Positions 53,050 to 62,133 of a stretch of 64,000 nt of DNA are shown here, piece by piece. Under the pieces are notes generated by a model that was not told where the DNA came from, searched no databases, and saw only the letters and a list, made by a program, of their open reading frames with translations. Position 1 is the stretch's first letter. Each line of letters opens with the position of its first letter. Made by a program: the position numbers and the translations under genes. Source of the stretch: CAVTOO01 sp963736355 (lineage in GTDB: Bacteria; Pseudomonadota; Alphaproteobacteria; Rhizobiales; Xanthobacteraceae); NCBI GenBank assembly GCA_963736355.1, contig CAVTOO010000002.1, positions 62,001 to 126,000 on the forward strand. The letters are read 5' to 3'.

Positions 53050-53454
53050 TCAAGTCGGGCAGCGCCGGGGAGCGATCTTCAGCTCCTCCGCGATCATCGG
53101 GCTGACGAGGGGCTCGCATGTGTCGCGGATATCGGCCGATGAATCCCACGCGAGTTCGCTCGATGCCGGGCTTGCCGGCTGAACTGCCGGCTGGGCCTTC
53201 TCAAGCGAAATGCGCGTCGCCGTAGCGGCGTCCGTGGCGTACAGAATATAGGTGACGTCGCGTTGCGGACTGCGCTGCCAGGCCAGACGGCTCGATTTGT
53301 TGGTGCGGTTGACGTCGTTCAGGGGCTCTTGCAGCCCCGCATCATCGGCCTGAAATCGCGTCGCACCTGCGCTGGATGTCACCTCCAACTGGACCACCGC
53401 GACCGCCATGGTCGCCGCCAGGATAAAGGTCATTCCATAGGGCAATCGGGACAT
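53050..53454 (-). CDS. Hypothetical exported protein under an EcfG-type promoter
   Basis: The 134-aa protein starts MSRLPYGMTFILAATMAVAVVQL, a signal peptide or anchor, followed by a hydrophilic domain with two cysteines (IRDTCEPLVSP and PRRCPT at the very C-terminus) that could pair. GGAGGAG lies 6 nt before the ATG at 53454. I recognise no family. The exact EcfG-type promoter 36-60 bp upstream places it in the general stress regulon, probably with the DUF2865 gene 31 bp downstream. Confidence 0.75.
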   Translation of the reverse strand: MSRLPYGMTFILAATMAVAVVQLEVTSSAGATRFQADDAGLQEPLNDVNRTNKSSRLAWQRSPQRDVTYILYATDAATATRISLEKAQPAVQPASPASSELAWDSSADIRDTCEPLVSPMIAEELKIAPRRCPT

Positions 53455-53489
53455 GGAAGGCTCCTCCGCGTCATCGCTGACAGCCAATC

Positions 53490-53514
53490 AACGCGCCCGG
53501 GAACCTGCAGTTCC
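53490..53514 (-). promoter_or_regulatory. Sigma-EcfG-type promoter of the 134-aa exported protein gene
   Basis: On the minus strand GGAAC (53514-53510), 16-bp spacer, CGTT (53493-53490), with a leader of about 28 nt to the ATG at 53454. The spacer contains a GGAAC-like inverted copy, giving a partly palindromic site. Confidence 0.85.
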
Positions 53515-53568
53515 TGAAGCGGAGGGATTTGCGCCCGAAGAGGCGCTGGAATCTTTGTGAAAACGGGT

Positions 53569-53593
53569 GGAACGATTGCCGGCCGGCCGCGTT
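53569..53593 (+). promoter_or_regulatory. Sigma-EcfG-type promoter of a candidate small RNA
   Basis: GGAAC (53569-53573), 16-bp spacer, CGTT (53590-53593) on the plus strand. No plus-strand gene follows, but a hairpin terminator does, 49 bp later. This is the fourth exact match to the consensus within 1.8 kb. Confidence 0.8.
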
Positions 53594-53599
53594 TGGTCC

Positions 53600-53674
53600 G
53601 ACATCAAGCCTGTTTCCCTGCCCCTGAAGCAGGCCTGATCGGGGACGCGTGCGCGAGCCGCGTCCCTTTCTTGT
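53600..53674 (+). ncRNA. Candidate stress-induced small RNA, about 75 nt
   Basis: The predicted transcript starts about 7 nt after an EcfG-type -10 and ends at a terminator. It has a 5' hairpin CCTGC-CCCTGAA-GCAGG (53617-53633) with a C-rich loop, then a linker CCTGATC. The terminator stem is GGGACGCG/CGCGTCCC (53642-53666), followed by TTTCTTGTTT. No good ribosome-binding site and start is visible in this span. The arrangement recalls the sigma-T-dependent Caulobacter RNA GsrN, which also has a C-rich loop, but homology is only suggested by layout. Confidence 0.55.
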
Positions 53675-53721
53675 TTGGCTTGTTGTTGTCAGAACCGATC
53701 AGACCTCGCCCGCAGACAGGC

Positions 53722-54696
53722 CTAGTTCATCTGGTTGATCTTCATGATCGCCGGCGCAAGAATGACCGCGAACAGAACCGGCAGGAAGAACAGGATCATC
53801 GGCACGGTGAGCTTCGGCGGCAGCGCAGCCGCCTTCTTTTCGGCCGCAGCCATACGCATGTCGCGATTTTCCTGCGCCATGACGCGCAGCGTCGCACCGA
53901 GCGGCGTGCCATAGCGCTCAGATTGCATCAGCGCCATACAGACCGACTTGACGCCGTCGATGCCTGTGCGCTTGGCGAGGTTCTCGTACGCGACCTTGCG
54001 ATCCTGCAGATAGGACAATTCCGCTGTCGTCAGCGTGAACTCTTCCGCAAGCGCGACGGACTGCGATCCGACTTCAACGCTGACCCGGCGGAATGCGGTT
54101 TCGATCGACATGCCGGATTCGACGCAGATCAGCAGCAGATCCAGCGCATCCGGGAACGCGCGCCTGATCGACAATTGCCGCTTCGAGATCTGGTTCTTCA
54201 GGAACATCATCGGCCCCTGCATGCCGAGAAACGTCATGAAGATGCAGATGCCGACCTTGGTCGTCGTCGAATAGTTGAAGTTGGTCAGAACGAAAATATA
54301 GAGGACGCTGACGGCTCCCAGAACGATCGGCGTCACGAGACGGAAGAACAGGAACGTGACATAGGGCGCCTGTCCGCGATAGCCGGCCATCAACAGCTTT
54401 TCGCGCGCGTCTTCCTGCGCCAGCCATTTGGAGAGATTGAAGTCCTCGACGATCCGCTTCACCATCACCTTGGGCGACTGCCGCAAGGACGGCTTGTCGG
54501 TGCGGTTCAGGCGCTCGCGCTCACGTTGACGAATGCGTTCGCGCTCGCTGGCGACAGCCTTCATGCGCTTGTCCAGCACTTCGCCGGCCAGCAACGGACT
54601 GATCAGCGTCCACGCGGTGACGGCGGCGGCAAAGGCCGCCAGCAGCATCGTCATGAACTGACGGTCGTGAAACTTTGCGATGACAAGATCGATCAT
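53722..54696 (-). CDS. tadC: Tad pilus platform protein TadC
   Basis: This 324-aa inner-membrane protein of the GspF/TadC family has an N-terminal helix (MTMLLAAFAAAVTAWTLI), a middle hydrophobic pair and the C-terminal helix VPMILFFLPVLFAVILAPAIM. The cytoplasmic GspF-like motifs include FPDALDLLLICVESGMSIETAFRRVS and RYGTPLGATLRVMAQENRDMRMAAAEKKA. With TadB it forms the platform that couples the CpaF motor to pilin assembly. It is the last gene of the minus-strand tad operon, starting 9 bp after tadB. Confidence 0.93.
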   Translation of the reverse strand: MIDLVIAKFHDRQFMTMLLAAFAAAVTAWTLISPLLAGEVLDKRMKAVASERERIRQRERERLNRTDKPSLRQSPKVMVKRIVEDFNLSKWLAQEDAREKLLMAGYRGQAPYVTFLFFRLVTPIVLGAVSVLYIFVLTNFNYSTTTKVGICIFMTFLGMQGPMMFLKNQISKRQLSIRRAFPDALDLLLICVESGMSIETAFRRVSVEVGSQSVALAEEFTLTTAELSYLQDRKVAYENLAKRTGIDGVKSVCMALMQSERYGTPLGATLRVMAQENRDMRMAAAEKKAAALPPKLTVPMILFFLPVLFAVILAPAIMKINQMN

Positions 54697-54705
54697 ACGG
54701 CCTCG

Positions 54706-55682
54706 TCAGAAATCGAAATTGATCATTTTTTTCATGACCATGATGCCCATACCCATCCATAACGCACAGACGGCGAGCACAACGCGGCCCATGGGTTCAA
54801 GCCACAGCATTTCGATATATTTCGGCGTCGACAGGTAAACCAGAATCATCACCGCCGGCGGCAACGCGCCGATGATGCCGGCCGAGGCCTTCGCCTCCAT
54901 CGACATCGCCTGAATTTTTGCCTTCATCTTTTTGCGGTCACGCAACACGCGTGACAGATTTCCGAGCGCTTCCGACAGATTGCCGCCGGATTTTTGCTGG
55001 ATGGCAATGACGATACCGAAGAAATTCGCCTCCGGAAGCGGAACCCGGTCGTACAGCCTCAGACATGCATCGCCGAGCGGCATACCGACCGTTTGCGTTT
55101 CGACAATCGCCTGGAATTCGCTGCGCAACGGCTCCGGCGAATCCGCCGCCACAACCTTGATGGAGTCAAACAAGGGCAACCCCGATCGCACGCCGCGCAC
55201 GATCACGTCGACTGCATCCGGCAACGACTTCAAGAAACTTGTTCTCACGGCGCTTCCGGAGGAATTTCAAGATCCAGAACGGCAGGCCCGCGCCGGCCGC
55301 AAATCCGAACGCCAGCGCCCCGATGAGGCTTCCGCTGAAGATGAAGATCGCTACAAACATCGAGATGCCGAGTCCAATCGCGATCAGCACAAACTGCCGC
55401 TTCGACCAGCTCAGGCCGGCCATGGCGATACGGGCATTAATCGACAGCTTCGAGGCCTTGCGGTGTTTCTCGTCGATTTCCTTGAGCGTTTCCTCGACCT
55501 GGGAGCGGCGTGCACCCTTGCGACATGCGTTCGGTGGATGCTCCAACCGCCTCGACGCGAGACACGTTCGCTCGTCGTGCCTCGGCCTTCTTCTCGCCCG
55601 AAAGCATCGGGTAGACGAATACCCAGGCAATGCCACCGATGGCGGTGGCAGCGAGGAAAGCGAGCGCGACGGTCTGAATCAT
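54706..55682 (-). pseudogene. tadB: Tad pilus platform protein TadB, two frameshifts
   Basis: The N-terminal helix (MIQTVALAFLAATAIGGIAWVFVYP) is in one frame. The middle (RRSQVEETLKEIDEKHRKAS, then two helices around FVLIAIGLGISMFVAIF) is in a second, and the GspF domain (SLPDAVDVIVRGVRSGLPLFDSI, GNLSEALGNLSRVLRDRKKM, C-terminal helices) is in a third. Extra G at 55515-55517 and an extra base at 55228 explain both. The corrected protein of about 325 aa is normal. It works with TadC beneath the pilus. Confidence 0.9.
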
Positions 55683-55693
55683 GTCCGCTCCCG

Positions 55694-57145
55694 CTACTTT
55701 GCGCCTGCGACTTCCGCCGCATCGAGAGCCGCAGCGAGATTCTTTTCCTCGCCGTAGTAGCGTGCGCGATCCCAGAACTTCGGCCGGCCGATACCCGTCG
55801 AGCGATGACGCCCGATGATATCGCCATTGGCGTCCTCGCCGACCATGTCATAGACGAAGATGTCCTGGGTAATGATGGTGTCGCCTTCCATACCCATCAC
55901 CTCGGTGATGTGGGTGATGCGGCGAGAGCCGTCGCGCAGACGCGCGGCCTGAACAACAATGTCGATCGACGAACAGATCATTTCGCGAATCGTACGGGAC
56001 GGCAGCGAGAAGCCGCCCATGGTAATCATCGATTCGATACGCGACAGCGCTTCACGCGGCGTGTTGGCGTGCAGCGTCCCCATGGAACCGTCATGGCCGG
56101 TGTTCATCGCCTGCAACAGATCGAACGCCTCGGGTCCGCGGACTTCGCCGACGATGATACGTTCGGGACGCATACGCAGACAGTTGCGCACGAGATCGCG
56201 CATCGTGATCTGGCCTTCGCCTTCAAGATTGGGCGGGCGCGTTTCGAGCCGGACGACGTGCGGCTGCTGCAGTTGCAGTTCGGCAGCGTCCTCGCAGGTG
56301 ATGATGCGCTCTTCCTCGTCGATGGAAGCCGTCAGGCAGTTGAGGAGCGTCGTCTTGCCGGAACCCGTACCGCCGGAGATCAGCGTGTTGATGCGCGACC
56401 GGCCGATGATCTTCAGCACCGTCGCGCCTTCGGGCGTAATCGATCCGAAACGCACCAGCTGATCGAGCGTCAGCTTGTCCTTTTTGAACTTACGAATTGT
56501 GAGTGCGGGGCCGTCGATGGACAGCGGCGGCACGATGGCATTGACACGCGAACCGTCGGGCAAGCGCGCGTCGCAGATCGGCGACGATTCATCGACGCGT
56601 CGGCCGATCTGGCTGACGATGCGCTGACAGATATTGAGGAGCTGCTGATTGTCCCGGAAGCGGATGCCGGTGCGCTGAATCTTGCCCGCGACTTCGATAT
56701 AGACCGTGCCGGCGCCGTTCACCATGATGTCGGCGATGTCGTCGCGAGACAGCAGCGGCTCCAGCGGACCGTAGCCGAGCACGTCGTTGCAGATATCGTC
56801 GAGCAGCTCTTCCTGCTCGGCAATCGACATCACGATATTCTTGATCGCGATGATTTCGTTGACGATGTCGCGGATTTCTTCGCGCGCCGAATCGGCGTCG
56901 AGCTTGGACAGCTGCGCCAGATCGATCGCCTCGATCAACGCGCCGAAGATGGTGCCCTTGACCTCGTAATAGTTTTCGGAGCGCTTGTTCTCCACCATCG
57001 GCGGCGCGGCGCGCACCGGGGCAATCGACGGAGACGGCACATTTGCGACGGCAGGCGCCGCCTGTTGCGCGGGCGCCGGCTCAGGCCGCGGCGCGGGCCG
57101 CGCGGTCTTGAGATCGCCTTCTGAGGTGTTACGCTTGCCAAACAC
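55694..57145 (-). CDS. cpaF: Tad pilus assembly ATPase
   Basis: The 483-aa secretion ATPase of the VirB11/GspE superfamily has a Pro/Ala-rich N-terminal linker (TARPAPRPEPAPAQQAAP), Walker A LISGGTGSGKTTLLN, the Asp box and His box GHDGSMGTLHANTPREAL, and Walker B RPERIIVGEVRGPEAFDLL. RLPDGSRVNAIVPPLS is a CpaF landmark. It powers extension, and in some species retraction, of the pilus. It lies 11 bp upstream of tadB and 22 bp after cpaE. Confidence 0.95.
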   Translation of the reverse strand: MFGKRNTSEGDLKTARPAPRPEPAPAQQAAPAVANVPSPSIAPVRAAPPMVENKRSENYYEVKGTIFGALIEAIDLAQLSKLDADSAREEIRDIVNEIIAIKNIVMSIAEQEELLDDICNDVLGYGPLEPLLSRDDIADIMVNGAGTVYIEVAGKIQRTGIRFRDNQQLLNICQRIVSQIGRRVDESSPICDARLPDGSRVNAIVPPLSIDGPALTIRKFKKDKLTLDQLVRFGSITPEGATVLKIIGRSRINTLISGGTGSGKTTLLNCLTASIDEEERIITCEDAAELQLQQPHVVRLETRPPNLEGEGQITMRDLVRNCLRMRPERIIVGEVRGPEAFDLLQAMNTGHDGSMGTLHANTPREALSRIESMITMGGFSLPSRTIREMICSSIDIVVQAARLRDGSRRITHITEVMGMEGDTIITQDIFVYDMVGEDANGDIIGRHRSTGIGRPKFWDRARYYGEEKNLAAALDAAEVAGAK

Positions 57146-57167
57146 GATATATGCGCTCCAGCGCGGA

Positions 57168-58439
57168 CTACTTCTTCAGTTTCAGTTTATCGATCAGGGG
57201 CGCAAACAGCCCACTTGGAGCCTTCCGAGTTTCGGCGCGACCGGTGAGGCGCTGCGCCAGCTGACGGAACATTCCTGCGATACGGTGATTGGCTGAGATT
57301 TCCTCGATCATCTGGCCGTTGTTCGATGCCATGCCGAACACGTACGGATCGAAAGGAATCGTCACAACCGGCTCGACCTCGATGGCCTTGGAGAACTCGG
57401 CGGCCTTGATTTCCGGACGCTTGGGCACGCCAACCATGTTGAGCGCGTAGAGCGGCGGACGATCGTTGGGGCGAGCGCCTTTCAGAAGGTCGTAAAGGTT
57501 CTTGGTATTGCGCAGATTGGCCAGATCCGGCGCCGACACGATCAGGATATCGTCGGCGCCGATCAGGGCGCGCTTCGCCCAACCCGACCATTGATGCGGA
57601 ACGTCGAGCACGATGCACGGCGTTGTTGTGCGCAGCGTATCGAAAATCGAATCGAAGGCATCTGCGCCGAAATCATAGACCTTGTCGAGCGTGGCAGGCG
57701 CGGCGAGAAGGCTGAGGCGATCCGTGCACTTGGATAGCAGGCGATCGACAAAGGCCGTATCGATGCGATCCGGCGACGACACCGCCTCGGCGATGCCCTG
57801 CGGCGGATCCTGATTATAATCGAGCCCGGCAGTGCCGAAGGCGAGATCGAGATCGACGACGACGGAGTCGAGCGAGAGATCGCGCGCGGTGGACCATGCG
57901 ATATTGTGCGCAATGCTGGAGGCGCCGACGCCGCCCTTGGCACCAACCACCGCGATGATGCGCCCGACTGCCTTCGCTTCCGGCGACGAGAACAGGCCGC
58001 AGATGGAGCGAACGACATCGATCGGAGCGACGGGTCCCATGACATAGTCGCTGATGCCGCGACGCACGAGCTCGCGGTACAGCGCTACGTCGTTGAGCTG
58101 ACCGATCACAACGACGCGGGTGCCCGCATCGCACGAGCCGGCGAGATCGTCGAGCCCCTTGAGAATGGCGTCGCCGCGAGATTCTGTTTCCAGAACGATG
58201 ACGTTCGGAGTCGGAGAATTGCGATAGGCCTCAACGGCGGCCGGCAATCCGCCCATCTGGACTTTCAGATGAGCCTTGCCCATGCGGCGATCTTCGCCCG
58301 CCGCCTGAACGGCAGCCGCGGTCTCCACTGTTTCGCAGAAAGCCTGCACCGACACGCGCGGCGCCGGAGCGATGTGCTCGTCGGCGGACGGCTGTGCGGT
58401 GGGGATCTCGTCGCTTGTCTGGCGTGCGTAGCTGATCAT
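57168..58439 (-). CDS. cpaE: Tad pilus localisation protein CpaE/TadZ
   Basis: This 423-aa protein has an N-terminal atypical receiver domain (VIVLETESRGDAILKGLDDLAG, GTRVVVIGQLND) without a normal phospho-Asp set. A ParA/MinD-like ATPase follows with the deviant Walker A VVGAKGGVGASS, VVVDLDLAFGTAGLD and VLDVPHQW. TadZ/CpaE places the pilus machine at the pole. The ATG overlaps the cpaD stop by 4 bp. The C-terminal tail is basic (DKLKLKK). Confidence 0.93.
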   Translation of the reverse strand: MISYARQTSDEIPTAQPSADEHIAPAPRVSVQAFCETVETAAAVQAAGEDRRMGKAHLKVQMGGLPAAVEAYRNSPTPNVIVLETESRGDAILKGLDDLAGSCDAGTRVVVIGQLNDVALYRELVRRGISDYVMGPVAPIDVVRSICGLFSSPEAKAVGRIIAVVGAKGGVGASSIAHNIAWSTARDLSLDSVVVDLDLAFGTAGLDYNQDPPQGIAEAVSSPDRIDTAFVDRLLSKCTDRLSLLAAPATLDKVYDFGADAFDSIFDTLRTTTPCIVLDVPHQWSGWAKRALIGADDILIVSAPDLANLRNTKNLYDLLKGARPNDRPPLYALNMVGVPKRPEIKAAEFSKAIEVEPVVTIPFDPYVFGMASNNGQMIEEISANHRIAGMFRQLAQRLTGRAETRKAPSGLFAPLIDKLKLKK

Positions 58440-59182
58440 TTTCCGACGTCGCTCAGTTTGGCCCGCTGGGCGTCTGCATGAGTCTGCGCGGTCAGCTGAC
58501 CACGGCGATACGCCTCATAGGCGATCATGCGACGACCGGTGTAGGGCGGAGATTCAGGCCGCGGCTGAACGAGATCGGCCGGATTGGCGACCATGGAAGC
58601 AAGATTGCGCTGGGTGGCGCAGCCATGATTCCAGTATGGACGGTTTGTCGTGTAGATCGGGTTCCTCCAGGTCGGGCCAAGATCTTCCGGCCACAAGCCG
58701 CAGGGCCCGGCATTGGCGGTCATTTTCGGATAGTTCAGACGGATCGTGGCGAGTTGCGACGGCGACGCCGGACGATACGGTCGCACTGCGACGCTGCGCG
58801 CGGGAACGCCGGCTGCATTGAAGATCGAACGCACTTCGCGCATGGCATCGGCTGCTGCGCGCGCATTCGGCGTGCCGTTCGGCACCTCGACGATGATGCC
58901 GCCCGTGGCTTCCGATCGCCAGGTCTGCGCGAACGCCATGACATCCACCTGCTGGGATGCTTCAAGCCCGCCGCGCGACGTTCCGATGAACAGCTCGACG
59001 GTCTTGTTCGCTTCCTGGATCGCGATCGGATGACGCAGCTGATATTCATTGGGGGGAGTGTCGACGACCGCGACCTCACGCGTGGTGTTGCAGCCGCCAA
59101 GCGTGAGCGCGAGGCCCGCGAGCACCAACATGCCGCGACGGCTTGCAGCCTTGTTGAGAGCCGTGATGATGGGATACTTCAT
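58436..59182 (-). CDS. cpaD: Tad pilus outer-membrane lipoprotein CpaD
   Basis: The 248-aa protein has a lipoprotein signal (LAGLALTLGGC, lipid Cys at about residue 31). The CpaD/TadD-like periplasmic domain follows with YQLRHPIAIQEANKTVELFIG and a C-terminal CGLWPEDLGPTWRNPIYTTNRPYWNHGCATQRNLASMVANP, split here at the conserved N-x-P-Y-x-N-x-G-C motif. It helps insert or stabilise the CpaC secretin. The start at 59182 gives a proper signal peptide. Confidence 0.93.
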   Translation of the reverse strand: MKYPIITALNKAASRRGMLVLAGLALTLGGCNTTREVAVVDTPPNEYQLRHPIAIQEANKTVELFIGTSRGGLEASQQVDVMAFAQTWRSEATGGIIVEVPNGTPNARAAADAMREVRSIFNAAGVPARSVAVRPYRPASPSQLATIRLNYPKMTANAGPCGLWPEDLGPTWRNPIYTTNRPYWNHGCATQRNLASMVANPADLVQPRPESPPYTGRRMIAYEAYRRGQLTAQTHADAQRAKLSDVGK

Positions 59183-59201
59183 AACGTTTGTCCTTCCGGC
59201 C

Positions 59202-60647
59202 TCAATCGAGAATAAAGCCATATTTTCCGCGATAGTTCTCGCGCGGGCGCACGGCGCCCGGCGCTCCGTAGATCTTGTTGAAGTTCGACAGCAGCACGGT
59301 CGACGGGTCGGCCGCGTCGGTAAAGCCGTCGGCAGGACGCGACAGCTCCTTCTGCGCCACGGCTCTGACGATATAGGGCGTGACGATGATGACGAGCTCG
59401 GTTTGCCGGTTGATGAAGTCACGGCTCTTGAAGAGCGTACCGAGGATAGGAAGCTGCATCAGGCCCGGCAGGCCGTTGATCTGCTGCTTGGTCTGCTCGT
59501 GAATCAAGCCGGCCAGCGCCATCGAACCGCCCGAGGGAATTTCGAGAGTGGTTTCCGCACGGCGGGTCTTGATCGACGGAATGACGAGGGTGTTGTTCAA
59601 CTGCGTCAGCGTGAGCGAGTTGTCCTGCGACAACTCTGACACTTCGTTCATCACGCGCAGGCTGATGCGACCCTCGGACATGACGACGGGCGTGAAATTC
59701 AGCGAGATGCCGAACTTCTTGAATGTGATCTGCGTGTTACAGACACGGGTCGCGGGATCGCAGGTGTAACCGCTGGGTACCGGGAATTCACCGCCGGCGA
59801 TGAACGTCGCGGATTCGCCGGAGATCGCCGTCAGGTTCGGCTCGGCCAGCAGCTTGGCGACACCAGCACGTTCCATGGCGCGCACCGTCGCACTGACCGA
59901 CTTAATGCTGCCGGTGATCGCGTTCGTGCTCACCAGCGGTCCGCCGTTGATCGGGAATGGGTTGTTATTGTTGAAGTTGAGAACGGCCGTGCCGTAGTTC
60001 AGGCTGCCGTTGATGTCGATGCCAAGCTGCTTGATGATGTCGCGCTGCAGCTCCGCCACGGTGACTTTCAGCATCACCTGGTCTCGGCCGCGGATCACGA
60101 TCGAGTTCACGACACCATCCGTCGTGCCAACAAGCCGGGTCGCAATGTCACCAATCTGCTGCGCTTCGATCGACGACGACACGCTGCCGCTCAGCACAAC
60201 GCCGGTGCCGACACCTTCGATCTGCACGTCGCTTCCGGGAAACGACTGCTTGATTGCGGCGCGAATGCCGTTGAGGTCGCGCTTGACGGCGATATCGTAG
60301 CCCGCGATCTGCTGACCCTCGGCGTCGAAGAAGAAGACGTTTGTCTGGCCAACGGTCACGCCAATGATGTAGGCGCGCTGCGCGGAACGCACGACCGCAT
60401 TGGCGATGCGCGGATCGGCGACGAGCACATCCTTCACGTCACGCGGCAAGTCGATAACGACAGACTTGCCGATGCCGAGCGGAAGAAATTTAATCCCGGC
60501 CTGCGTGGACGCGCCCGGTGTCGGATAGTCGGTCGCGAGCGCGGCTTTTGAAAGCCAGCCCGTCGCAAACACCACAAATGCAGTCAGGCTGCAGGCCATG
60601 GCGGCTGTCGCGATTCTGCGAGTCGTGCGCCTTGTCATATACGTCAT
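59202..60647 (-). CDS. cpaC: Tad pilus secretin CpaC
   Basis: This 481-aa outer-membrane secretin has a signal peptide (to about WLSKAALA). The pilus-specific N-terminal domain follows (IGKSVVIDLPRDVKDVLVADPRIANAVVRS is the T2SS/T3SS pil_N pattern), then a BON domain (DLNGIRAAIKQSFPG) and the secretin core with LLAEPNLTAISGESATFIAGGEFPVP and the C-terminal GSMALAGLIHEQTKQQINGLPGLMQLPILGTLF. It forms the gated channel for the pilus. It is 15 bp after cpaB. Confidence 0.95.
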   Translation of the reverse strand: MTYMTRRTTRRIATAAMACSLTAFVVFATGWLSKAALATDYPTPGASTQAGIKFLPLGIGKSVVIDLPRDVKDVLVADPRIANAVVRSAQRAYIIGVTVGQTNVFFFDAEGQQIAGYDIAVKRDLNGIRAAIKQSFPGSDVQIEGVGTGVVLSGSVSSSIEAQQIGDIATRLVGTTDGVVNSIVIRGRDQVMLKVTVAELQRDIIKQLGIDINGSLNYGTAVLNFNNNNPFPINGGPLVSTNAITGSIKSVSATVRAMERAGVAKLLAEPNLTAISGESATFIAGGEFPVPSGYTCDPATRVCNTQITFKKFGISLNFTPVVMSEGRISLRVMNEVSELSQDNSLTLTQLNNTLVIPSIKTRRAETTLEIPSGGSMALAGLIHEQTKQQINGLPGLMQLPILGTLFKSRDFINRQTELVIIVTPYIVRAVAQKELSRPADGFTDAADPSTVLLSNFNKIYGAPGAVRPRENYRGKYGFILD

Positions 60648-60662
60648 TCCTTACTGCGTTTT

Positions 60663-61445
60663 CTATCTGCTAGCGTCGTTGACGCCGAAGCGAACGACGC
60701 TAAGTGTACGGATTTCGCCTTCGGAAGTTTTCTTATCGGCATCGAGCAGACTGCGCAGCGCGAGAACGATCTGGCCGCCAACTCTGGCTTTCGCAAGTTT
60801 CGAGGTCTGGTCGGGCGCCAGCTCAAGTGTTGCCGTCCGGCCGACGACAACTTTCTCGCCGTTCTTCTCTTCAACCGCCTGGTCAATCGCGAGAACGCGC
60901 ACGTCCTCGATAATGACGGTCGCGATAATGACTTCGGTTTCGGTCTTGGTGTTGCCGCTGGACTTTTCGACCTTTTCCCGACGGGTCTGAATCACGTCGA
61001 CCCTGTCATTGGGAAGGACAAAGCCGCCGGCAGCGTTCTCAACCGAGATTTCCGTCGCCACGGCCCGCATGCCTTCCGGCAGGATCGCCGCCATGAAACC
61101 GGATCCGCTCGCGGCGATCAGCTTCTGCTCGCGAATGGGTTCGCCGGCGATGAAGGAACTGCGCACGATCGTGCCCTTCAATTGCTTGATCGCATCGGGA
61201 CGATCGGTGCGGCGAATAAAATTCGAAGTCGGCGCCGACACGGGCCACGGCAGCCACTGCATCGCAGCTTCATCGAGAATTCGGCCAATGCCGATGTCCG
61301 ATTTGGCGACGAGAACGTCGACCGTCTCGGCCTTCTCAACCTGCGGCGCATCCGGTGCCTGAGGCGCGGGACCGCTGGCCAGATAGGCCGCGAGGCCGCC
61401 TGCACCGATTGCAAGAGTAAGGACCACAATGCGCGCGGTGTTCAT
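60663..61445 (-). CDS. cpaB: Tad pilus assembly protein CpaB/RcpC
   Basis: The 260-aa protein has an N-terminal membrane anchor (MNTARIVVLTLAIGAGGLAAYLA) and a SAF domain (VDVLVAKSDIGIGRILDEAAMQWLPWP; IREQKLIAA). A beta-rich part with ENAAGGFVLPNDRVDVIQTRR follows. SAF/RcpC proteins stabilise the secretin and may bind peptidoglycan. The start is the ATG at 61445; an upstream in-frame start at 61478 adds MWEVER and cannot be excluded. Confidence 0.92.
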   Translation of the reverse strand: MNTARIVVLTLAIGAGGLAAYLASGPAPQAPDAPQVEKAETVDVLVAKSDIGIGRILDEAAMQWLPWPVSAPTSNFIRRTDRPDAIKQLKGTIVRSSFIAGEPIREQKLIAASGSGFMAAILPEGMRAVATEISVENAAGGFVLPNDRVDVIQTRREKVEKSSGNTKTETEVIIATVIIEDVRVLAIDQAVEEKNGEKVVVGRTATLELAPDQTSKLAKARVGGQIVLALRSLLDADKKTSEGEIRTLSVVRFGVNDASR

Positions 61446-61607
61446 ACGCTCGACTTCCCACATTACGCTGCGGCGCATCTGGCCGCTGTTGGCGATTTGA
61501 CCATTGAAAGGTCAAGGCATGGTTAATGAGGTGTATCCAGGCGAGTTGCCGAGAGCGAAACCTCAAGAACGGCAGTAACCTCAGGTGCGCGCACGGCCTT
61601 CAGCTAT

Positions 61608-62133
61608 TTATCCGAAGGCAAAGCGCGAAAGATCGACTGTCTTGATCCAGTCCGAGTGCTGATAGACAAGCAGGCCGGCTGCCGCGAGCGCGATGCCATA
61701 GGGGATGCCGGTCGCCTGATCGTGCAATCGGAGCACCCAGGGCGGCATGACGGCCGCGAATGGCAGTGGCTGCGTCCGGAAAAACAGAAGCAGAAGCGTC
61801 AACGCGCCACCGAAAACGGACGCGATCAGCAGGAAGTTCAGCAGGTCGGTGAAGCCGAACCACAAGGCCGCAGCAGCCGCCAGCTTGGCGTCGCCGCCAC
61901 CAATCCAGCCACGGCTGAAAAACACGAAGCTGACGATCAGAACAACAAGCCCCGCGGCAAGATGCAGGCCGAGATCGGCCAGGCTCATGCCGCTGACAAG
62001 CGCGACAACGACGAAATACCGCACTGATTGCCAACGCAATCCAGTTGGGAATTTTCATCGTGAAGAGATCGCTGACCGCCGCCGTGATGAACAGCAGGGG
62101 CAGCACAAAAAGCTTGATGAGATCGAGGATCAT
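61608..62133 (-). pseudogene. cpaA: Prepilin peptidase CpaA/TadV, one frameshift
   Basis: An A24-type aspartic membrane peptidase of about 174 aa that cleaves Flp prepilins. The first catalytic Asp lies in AVSDLFTMKIPNW. After the slip the second is in GWIGGGDAKLAAAAALW, the GGGD motif of the family. The rest is hydrophobic helices. An extra base at 62019-62020 (CC) splits the frames; corrected, ALAISA joins YFVVVALVSGMSLADLGLH. It lies 163 bp upstream of cpaB and behind the flp terminator, so it probably has its own promoter. Confidence 0.88.

Noticed and set aside
53557..54762. A 401-codon plus-strand frame starting near the candidate small RNA
   Set aside because: Beyond 53720 it is antisense to tadC with His/Arg/Asp-rich shadow composition. 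There is no ribosome-binding site, and a terminator hairpin lies inside it at 53642-53666.
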